From Patiria miniata (Eukaryota > Echinodermata > Asteroidea > Valvatida > Asterinidae): DNA of 64,000 bases. Within the stretch, counting starts at the first letter, position 1. Every line of letters starts with the position of its first letter. Shown here piece after piece: positions 56,878 to 64,000 of this stretch. The position numbers were made by a program, and so were the translations under genes. The stretch spans positions 1,492,632 to 1,556,631 of the forward strand of contig NW_024037047.1 in the NCBI RefSeq assembly GCF_015706575.1, in the 5' to 3' direction. The notes under the pieces were generated by a model. It was given only the letters and a program-made list of their open reading frames with translations, did not search any database and was not told the DNA's origin.

Positions 56878-57690
56878 TCATGGTTGCTTCTCGGCAGGAT
56901 CTTGTTTCATCACAGGCTTTGCTTCCATGTTACTAGAATTGTCCTGAAACCAAATTTTGAGAGTTACAAATTAATCATCATGTTGACATCCTGTTCTGAT
57001 TACTACCATTACCCTTGTACCCTGTGCAACCAGTGGAACCAAAGAGAACTGATATAAACTGCTGATTTTGTTTAAGTAAGTCCAATTCATTTTTTTCTTA
57101 ATTTTCTCTGCTTCCAAACACACAATGCATGATATTTTTTGTGGGTCACCAAAATAATGCAATGTGCACACAGCAGATCACAGTTTATTTGGGGTTCACT
57201 GAGTATATTAGGCTAAACATAAGGTATAGAAACAGTTGACTAACCATGCCAATGGCTGTTAGTATTTGAGAAGCGGTTTCGCTGGTGGCCGCGCAATCGA
57301 CAGATAGCATCACAATCATCCGATGTACTAGTACTAAGGGCCTTTCCTGTTTGTAAAACTTGTTACATAAAGGTACTAAAAAAAATTCAACTCGAACTGG
57401 AAAAAAAATGGTTTAAAGGTGTTAATAATGTGGCCAAACCCCGCCGGCGTTGGCATACCGTTCGTACACATGTCGTACAGACTAGACATGACGGAATGCC
57501 ATGGTAAACGTTTACAAAGTCAACGTTTTTTATCATAAAAATTAAACTGCAACCCAGGCTTACCTTTCGCATAGACTTCTTTCTGGCTTCGGAGGTCGTC
57601 GACGAAAATTCAGTACATTTTTACCCTCCTTTTTTTCTACGTGTTCATCGCGTGAGGCAATGCAAGGTGTCCGCCATTTTGGATGCCGCG
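56878..57690 (-). CDS. Small three-exon gene, about 46-residue product
   Basis: Exon 1 is about 57564-57690 (donor gtaagc). Exon 2 is 57245-57333 (acceptor ttag, donor gttagt). Exon 3 opens at 56943 (acceptor ggtttcag) and reaches a stop at 56878-56880. Exons 2 and 3 join in phase 0. The first usable ATG is at 57319 in exon 2, giving MIVMLSVDCAATSETASQ and then a polar tail DNSSNMEAKPVMKQDPAEKQP without its last residue being certain in context. Exon 1 would then be 5' UTR and holds three tiny upstream ORFs. Its 3' part also reads protein-like in phase with exon 2 (VDDLRSQKEVYAK), but an in-frame TGA lies just above with no ATG between. No family recognised; the exon pattern and phases are the evidence. 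Confidence 0.45.
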
Positions 57691-57720
57691 GTAAACATTA
57701 AGATGTTGTCTGCACTACTG
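57660..57720 (-). promoter_or_regulatory. YY1-like promoter element
   Basis: On minus, AAAATGGCGGAC at 57669-57680 matches the YY1 downstream-promoter consensus (AANATGGCGGC) common near start sites of TATA-less housekeeping genes. It lies just before exon 1 of the small gene. The ATG within it opens a 10-codon ORF, the first of three upstream ORFs. Confidence 0.5.
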
Positions 57721-57767
57721 TACTGTATGGTACATGGTGGGTGCGTACTGCTGCTCGACAACCTGGG

Positions 57768-58140
57768 GATGTTGTTCGTTTATTTCTGAGTTCTTCGTTT
57801 ATTTCTGAGTTGTTCGGTTATTTCTGAGTTCGTATATATTTCTGAGTTGATCGTTTATTTCTGAGTTGGTCGTTTATATATGAGTAGATTATTTATTTTT
57901 GAGTTGTTCGTATATTTTTGAGTTGATCGTTTATTTTTTAGTTGTTTGTTTATTTTCAAGTGGTTTGTTTATTTTTCAGCTGTTCGTTTATTTTTGAGTC
58001 GTTCATTTATTTTTGAGTTGTTGGTTTATTTCTGAGTAGATTGATTATTTCTGAGTTGTTCGTTTATTTTTTAGTTGATCGTATATTTCTGAGTTGTTCG
58101 TTTATTTCTGTGTATTTTCGTTTAATTTTGTGGTTTCGTT
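57768..58140. repeat. 19-20-bp minisatellite
   Basis: About 18-19 copies of 'gttcgtttatttctgagtt' with point changes (ctgag/ttgag/tttag, gttcg/gatcg). It begins about 80 bp upstream of the putative YY1-type promoter. Confidence 0.9.
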
Positions 58141-59548
58141 TTATTTTTGTTTTTGTCTTTTTTTGCCCTAATGGTCGCCCATACCTGCATGCTTCCACGT
58201 GAGTATATGTATATATATCATACTAGTACAGGGAGCTCCAAAAACTCGGGAGTGACTGCGTAATGGATTGACAACACTGCATAATAGATTCACTACACCA
58301 CGTAATGATTCGGCAGTAGCCAGGGTGACCGTTTTAGCTGAATTTCAGATTTTTAGCAGAATTTCATTAAGCAGATTTTTAGCAGAATTTTATAAAATTG
58401 GTGATTTGACAGAAAAGTGGTGATTTGTCTTAAGACGCACCGCTGGAAAGACCTATTTTCGTTGATTTCTTCCAAATGACAGCTTGCCAGAAAGAATAAT
58501 TTCGCAGAGAGTTTAGTCCCCTTACTATCTTTCAACCAAGTATGTGTTTCAACAATAATTACGCCAGTTACTTTTTGGATAGCTGATGGAATCTGGCTTT
58601 AATAGAAATTCCAATGGCCCAAACAATGGACCGATCCAGTAAGCACCGCCCCATGGTGTTCTGACCAATCACAGCCGTGATTTATGTACGACGTGCGTGC
58701 ACAACAGTCCGACATGCGTGCACGCGCGTATGATGCGCGCGGCAGGAAAATGGTGCAGTGTGGCATTTGAGAGGAGCACGTATTAATTTGCCCAGTACGC
58801 AGTGGGCGGGGCTTCTTGGATCGGTCTATTGGCTATAGGACAACCTAATTTTGGGTAGTTGCAGTTTTCACCCTTTCTTGTATTAATCCAGGCAATTTTT
58901 CAGTGCACCCACCAACACAGGCGCGGATCGGGGGGGGGGGGGCAACCCCCCCCGGTCTCTGTCCAAAAAAAACCCAATTATCATACAAATTCCTACAAAA
59001 TAATTCGACCCCCCCCCTGCTGTGACACCCCCCCAAAAAATATACTGGTATAATGTCCGCCTGCTCAAAATACGGTACACCATTCTGTAATCTAGTGTTA
59101 ATAATCGTCGAATTTGAACAGCGCCTCCTGCTGACCTGCTGAAAAATGGTACCACACCCCCCCCTAGACTTGACTCAAGTCGGAATGGTTCCACTTCAGT
59201 GCCGTATAACAATGCGCACATACATTGTATAACACGCGTATTACACGTACCTGTTTGTGCATGTATTGCAGAGCATGTGCATAATTACATGAGGTGCAAA
59301 AGTTAGCAATTCCGACTTGATTGGTTGCTGCATCACTTGAAAATAACATGTACATGTACGTTTTTAACACGATGGTCCAGATTCGACGCATGAGGGCGCG
59401 CGTTATGTACTGTAAGGACGTATGCGACATGCGCCGCAGTGAGTGGATTTAGGCGCAGACTGAGGGCAACCCAGACTTGGCCAAGTCTACCCCCCCCCCT
59501 GCAAAATATCCTGGATCCGCCCCTGCCAAACAAGTGTGTAAGACACCT
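58141..59548. other. Non-coding with G/C-run relics
   Basis: 'cgcggatcgggggg' at 58922, long C runs at 59008 and 59155, and 'ggatccgcccctgcc' at 59513 are ends of the dispersed G-run family. A short-period phrase 'agatttttagcagaatt' repeats at 58348-58390. CG-rich GTGCGTGCACG phrases at 58690-58740. No gene seen. Confidence 0.4.
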
Positions 59549-59751
59549 TCAATCGTGGACCTCCCTCTTTGTTTGTATACTTCAGGTTTTTATAGGAAGA
59601 CTTCCCATTATGTTTTGGGGGTCTACCCGATGTTCCCAATACCTATGTTCCCCAATACCGATGTTCCCCGAAATCCTTAGGATTAGGGTAAGGTTAGGGT
59701 TAGGTTAAGGATTTCGGGGAACAACATTTTTGTCTGCAGGTCCACGATTGA
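59549..59751. repeat. Inverted-repeat element with telomere-like loop
   Basis: Outer arms CAATCGTGGACCT (59551-59563) and AGGTCCACGATTG (59738-59750) pair exactly. Inner arms TGTTCCCCGAAATCCTTA (59662-59679) and TAAGGATTTCGGGGAACA (59706-59723) are a perfect 18-bp palindrome. The loop is 'ggattagggtaaggttaggg', close to the animal telomere repeat TTAGGG. 'gatgttccccaatacc' is repeated on the left side only. Confidence 0.8.
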
Positions 59752-60796
59752 CGATTGTGTACAAAACATGAGTCCATACGAAAATTGCTCGCGTAATTCT
59801 CAAGGTTTGGCACACATTGTAATTATTTCTGCTCCATATACCATGGAGGAATAAATAAATACCTGTAGTCTACGAGAGCTGTATGCAATAACTATGCGCA
59901 TGACCGACTTTGTGGAGGAGATAAACCAAGTGCCATTGTTCCTGTCGTTAAGGCAACACCTGCCACTGCCCCAGGCCTGGACAAGAATAAAAAGGCCTTG
60001 AGACTGAGAATACATTGTATAGCAAAGGCATTTTTTTTGAGTGAGGGATTGAGCCTTTGGAAAAACCAAGTCTGCATGGGAGCTATGGGGACACATTAAC
60101 TGTAGGGGCCGGAGTCAGAGGCACTAACTTTCTGTTGGCCTGCATGGGCGGGGGACAGATTGACCTTGATTGGGCAGCATTCCCTATCCCCCCTCCGCGA
60201 CAAATTTACTGGGTCCCAACCCGGAAGGTAGTCTATGCAATAGACCATGGCGAAAGCCATGCATTACTTCTACAACATTTGAGCAGATTCGCTGATTAAT
60301 TATGAAAGACAACCGGCGCATCTTGACCTCTACATTTTGACCAATCAGCGGGCGCTTTTTATATCGGGTCTTTGGTCATTGACTAGCTGTTGTCGCGTCA
60401 TAGACATGGATAAAGGAATGGCACACAGCAACAAAAACGCTGTGGTCACGCGCTCTGTGTGTACGCGACACGTGCCCGGCTGTTGCTGTATTTCAAAACT
60501 CTGCATTCCAATTAACCAATCACAGTTTTTCTCCTGATTTGGGAATGAAATGACGTCACCATTTAGCAAACCCCGATGGGTTGAGGCGCAAGATCGAATA
60601 AATCTGTATGCTTTGACATATCAGACGTTATACAGGAGACTTGGCTCCGTGGTGATGCTCGGACTACCATGAAGGGGGGGGGGCAGAATTACTAATAGGC
60701 CTATTCACGTCTGACATCAACATTCGATTTATGATGGGAATCACAGGATTCCGCTGCTGTATATGTTATCATTAATTATGTTCTAAAATTCTGTAG
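59752..60796. other. Non-coding, nothing recognised
   Basis: Contains a short G run at 60676-60683. No exon with convincing splice sites found; upstream exons of the exon at 60797 were not identified. Confidence 0.35.
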
Positions 60797-60904
60797 GTGA
60801 GAAGAAAAATCGCCGCAAAATCGAAAATCACTTCCACATTGAAACGTTCAACGGCGTCATTACCATTGGACCAAGTTCTGGGAACACAATCAACTACGGA
60901 CCAG
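60797..60904 (+). CDS. Single phase 1-1 internal exon of an unidentified gene
   Basis: 108 bp between 'ttctgtag' and 'gtagta'. The only fully open frame enters and leaves in phase 1 and reads EKKNRRKIENHFHIETF then NGVITIGPSSGNTINYGPG. A basic start followed by short alternating strands rich in G, N, T and I looks protein-like and may be a small beta-rich linker such as often precedes signalling domains in invertebrate immune proteins; that comparison is inference. Neighbouring exons were not found: the best downstream acceptor (about 61191) does not match in phase. Confidence 0.4.
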
Positions 60905-62255
60905 GTAGTAATTCATACAAAGATTTTTTTAAAGAAGATTTTATTCACACGAAATATAAACACCCAATTCGGGCGATTAACAATGCAGTGCGCCTAGAGT
61001 TTGCCACGGAGAGTCCATTTCTCCTTACGTGCATTGTGGGAGATGTCGACAAATTTCAAGCGCGGGCGGGACATTTGAAATTGTTCGTTTTTCCGGTCAT
61101 TACATGTAGTTTCGTAAGCGAATGATTTGAGTATCTGTTTGGCCTTTTTTTTTATCACTGGCGTGTTGGTGTTTGTTTTTGTAACACGGCAGAACGCTAA
61201 GCCCCAATCTAAATACGAATTTCTACAAAGTTTTCTACGGACACTCATTCAAATGGGTCATGTTTTATCGACCGTAAACTTGAAAAATGGACTCTCCATG
61301 ACAAACTCGTGGTGGCGCACTGTGTTGTAAATCGCCCAAATTAAGATGTCGTGTATAGTTTATTATTGCCCCCTCCCGTAGCAATTGGTCATTTTACCAC
61401 TCAGAAATTTGTCAATTCGACCCGGAAAATGTCATGTGGACCCGGAAAAAACCTGTCAGGTCCGACAGAACCCGCATTACGGGCCTAATATGACCAGGAA
61501 CTTTTTAGAGTGTGAAGCAGCTACCAAATTAAAATTCCTGTCTCAAAATGATGAAACAGGCCCCTCATCGTCTCATTTAACCTCAAGGAACTTATCCCTT
61601 TATTGGTGGGTAGTTGGAGAAATCGTTAACATCACCAAATGAAAGTCGTCTTGATTTATAGTTTATAATGATAAATGTGACCTATTGTGGCAAAATGAGG
61701 AATGTACCCCAAAATTAATGGTTTGAGTAATCAACGCCTGAAGTTGAATTCACACTATGCCTTTTTGTTGGGGAAAAATGTCACAAAATTAAGAACGCCT
61801 TCCATTTCCGTTGGCGGCGCAATGCGTATTTCTTTTTTCAAAGCCGTCGATTTTCTCGATGGGAGGTTGGTGAAGTTCGGTGGGACACTGTTGAAGTTCT
61901 TGCGGCATTTATCTTTGGAATAAGTTAAGCTACAGGAATAAATTTGGTGTCATTGGAAAGCGTTAAGGAGTAGATTGTTGGTAGTTGGTAGCGCCTCAGG
62001 TTGCACCTTCATCACAAGCTCTCGCAAATTTCCATATTTTGTTGCCTAAAGTCATCTAGGTAGCTTCCTAAATTATACTGGTGGATCCTTGAATCACAGT
62101 GATCATTCTGGTTCATAGATCGCGAAATTCCAGTCTTCCAAGCTGCAGAATTCGAAGATTTTCATCCGTTTTCTCATTCGTGATTCAGGAAAGCATAGTA
62201 GCTTTCCCCAGCAGTGATTTTGATCTCCATTGTGCTTCAACAACCGTCTTGATGC
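60905..62255. other. Non-coding, dispersed repeat and probable LINE 5' UTR
   Basis: 61372-61530 shares 'gacccggaaa', 'tgaccaggaacttttta' and related phrases with the repeats at 32560 and 33089. About 62000-62255 is likely 5' UTR of the LINE, with no boundary visible. The 61127-61330 open frame is not supported. Confidence 0.4.
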
Positions 62256-64000
62256 ATGGCTGACTCTGCTTTGTTCTCCATTGTGCTTACGCTATTGTTG
62301 GCGGTAGTCATGGTTTTGACTACAACAAACTGCTATAGCAGAACTGATCTACTGAACATGGCTCCCTCAGTAAAAACAAGAGTCCCTCTTCATGTCCACA
62401 ACAGACTGAAGGAGCTTGGAATCAGTGTAGCCAGACCAACCAAAAGGGGCCGCAGATCATGGGCTAAAAGACAGAAACCAATCCCCGTCTTGACTCGTCA
62501 TGACTGCTCACCTCGTGAGTTTCATCCTGATTACCAACCAAGTCAAAATGGTGCACACCTTACCAACCTTGTACCCATTTCATCCTGTACTAAACCAATG
62601 GTCCCCATTAAATTCGCATTATGGAACGCACGATCAATGAAGCCCAAAATCTCCGTCATATGTGACCTCATCATCTCAAGTTCTATTGATATTCTCGCTG
62701 TTACCGAAACATGGTTATCTGGTGATAATCGTGATCATCGTGCACTTGCTGATCTGACGTCTACACTTCCTGGTTACCAAATCCATCACATCCCTCGTAT
62801 AAACCGAGCCGGTGGAGGTGTTTGTGTACTTCTTCGGAATAGCTTTGATGTTCACAAAAATGAAGGTAGATCATTTGAATCCTTTGAACATATTGATTTA
62901 TCCATCAACGCCCGCTCTCATACCCCTCTTCGCCTCGTTGTCATCTACCGACCCCAAAGACTAGCCGATGGCCGTTTGACAGGTCCAACATTTTCCCCTG
63001 AATTTTCCACCCTCATCGAATCTGTTGTATCTGAGCCAGGGTACATTTTGGTTTCTGGAGACTTCAATTTTCACGTTGACGACGAATCTAACCGTGAAGC
63101 TACAATCTTTCGTGACCTCATCGACTCGTTTAATATCGAGCAGCATGTCGCTGGCCCAACACACCGCAATGGTCACACACTAGATCTTCTCTTAACGCGC
63201 TCAACAGATGACGCGATTTCCCAGGTTGACACTACTCATTACCTGCCTTCAGATCATGCTGCTGTAAAATGCTTGCTAAACATTAATAGACCTGACCCTG
63301 TCAAAAGAGAAATCAAGCTTCGTGAACTTCGCAAGATTGATTTTGAGGCCTTTCGTCTAGACATTCTTGCCTCACCACTAACCACTGCACCAGCCAACGA
63401 CCTAGACTCGCTCATTCATCAATATGACACAACTTTGAATGATCTTCTGAACAAACACGCCCCCATGATCTCCCGTACCATTTTATCTCGACCTCATGCA
63501 CCATGGTACAGTGAAAACATTCGCAAAGCAAAGAGAAAACTTCGAAAGTGCGAACGTCAGTGGAAATCCTCCAAACTAGAGTTCCACAAACAACTTCTCA
63601 ACGAACAGAGCTACCACTATAATCAACTGATAATCAAGGCCAAATCTGAATATCACAGGACACAACTAAAGGACTGTGACTCCCGTCAACTGTTTCGCAA
63701 AGTTGACAAATTGTGCACTCCAAAATCTCCAAAAACCCTTCCGTCGGCTAATTTGTCATCTGAACCACTTGTTGATCGATTTTCACAGTTCTTTGCCAAC
63801 AAAACACAAAACATCACTGAAGAACTTGACAACATTCCTGATCCCGTAGTTTCTAAGCCAGTGTCCGACACATGCATGACTACTCTTCACCAGTTTGAAC
63901 CCCTGTCTGCAAACTCGGTGAGAAAGCTGATCACTGGTTCACCCTCTACAACATCCAGACTTGACCCGATTCCTACGTGGATTCTGAAGAGGTGTTTGGA
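62256..64000 (+). CDS. CR1/L2-like LINE ORF2, endonuclease part, runs off the window
   Basis: Open for 581 codons from the ATG at 62256 to the right edge. From about residue 120 it reads as an APE-type endonuclease: FALWNARSMKPK, ETWL (Glu about 151), a YRP motif, GDFNFHVDD (about 268) and SDHAAV (about 332). A linker rich in basic residues follows (KAKRKLRKCERQWK), and DPIPTWILKRCL at the edge is the lead-in to reverse transcriptase in CR1/L2-type elements. The first 25 residues are hydrophobic (SIVLTLLLAVVMVL), so a second ATG at 62358 before a basic stretch may be the true start. The enzyme nicks target DNA and copies its RNA there. It looks undamaged as far as seen, so the copy is probably young. 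The clade call needs the missing reverse transcriptase. Confidence 0.85.
   Translation, partial: MADSALFSIVLTLLLAVVMVLTTTNCYSRTDLLNMAPSVKTRVPLHVHNRLKELGISVARPTKRGRRSWAKRQKPIPVLTRHDCSPREFHPDYQPSQNGAHLTNLVPISSCTKPMVPIKFALWNARSMKPKISVICDLIISSSIDILAVTETWLSGDNRDHRALADLTSTLPGYQIHHIPRINRAGGGVCVLLRNSFDVHKNEGRSFESFEHIDLSINARSHTPLRLVVIYRPQRLADGRLTGPTFSPEFSTLIESVVSEPGYILVSGDFNFHVDDESNREATIFRDLIDSFNIEQHVAGPTHRNGHTLDLLLTRSTDDAISQVDTTHYLPSDHAAVKCLLNINRPDPVKREIKLRELRKIDFEAFRLDILASPLTTAPANDLDSLIHQYDTTLNDLLNKHAPMISRTILSRPHAPWYSENIRKAKRKLRKCERQWKSSKLEFHKQLLNEQSYHYNQLIIKAKSEYHRTQLKDCDSRQLFRKVDKLCTPKSPKTLPSANLSSEPLVDRFSQFFANKTQNITEELDNIPDPVVSKPVSDTCMTTLHQFEPLSANSVRKLITGSPSTTSRLDPIPTWILKRCL

Noticed and set aside
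61127-61330. 67-codon open frame following a good acceptor-like tract
   Set aside because: The phase does not match the exon at 60797-60904, and the sequence has no recognisable domain.

Overview
The window reads as intron-rich animal DNA at roughly 37-40% GC, crowded with simple repeats, small transposons and LTR elements. The mix (a ribonuclease-inhibitor-type LRR array, ApoL-like proteins, a Gmr1-type Gypsy element, BEL/Pao, a CR1/L2-like LINE, tRNA-derived SINEs, many G- or C-run repeats) suggests a marine invertebrate deuterostome such as a hemichordate, echinoderm or lancelet. This placement is inference; no single gene fixes the species.

Layout. 1-4.5 kb: 3' end of an LRR gene on + made of about 29 near-identical 156-bp units, with one in-frame stop. 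4.5-11.1 kb: degraded tandem repeats, G-run repeats and a palindromic 16-mer array. 11.1-24.2 kb: a tandemly duplicated non-coding segment (units A, B and a worn C). Unit A is split by a young, apparently whole Gmr1-like LTR element (13384-20220) and unit B by a 371-bp Harbinger-like MITE; each unit gives the empty site for the other's insertion. 26.2-34.1 kb: two minus-strand paralogues whose helical plus hydrophobic-hairpin layout looks ApoL-like; the first can be spliced by eye from its ATG to its stop. 37.0-42.2 kb: a three-exon minus-strand gene with a signal-like leader, one membrane helix and an NHL-like propeller, its introns holding a SINE and a MITE. 42.5-46.4 kb: repeats. 46.4-51.3 kb: an old BEL/Pao copy on minus. 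54.2-56.5 kb: hAT, pogo and long-inverted-repeat elements. 56.9-57.7 kb: a small three-exon minus-strand gene with a YY1-like promoter motif. 57.8-62 kb: a minisatellite, a hairpin with telomere-like DNA in its loop, and a lone phase 1-1 exon on +. 62.3-64 kb: 5' part of an open LINE ORF that leaves the window.

The host genes have an innate-immunity flavour: an LRR recognition array, putative membrane-acting ApoL-like proteins, and a membrane-tethered propeller. That they work together is only a hypothesis from proximity. Exon joins were made by hand from reading frame, GT/AG sites and phase, and need transcript data.
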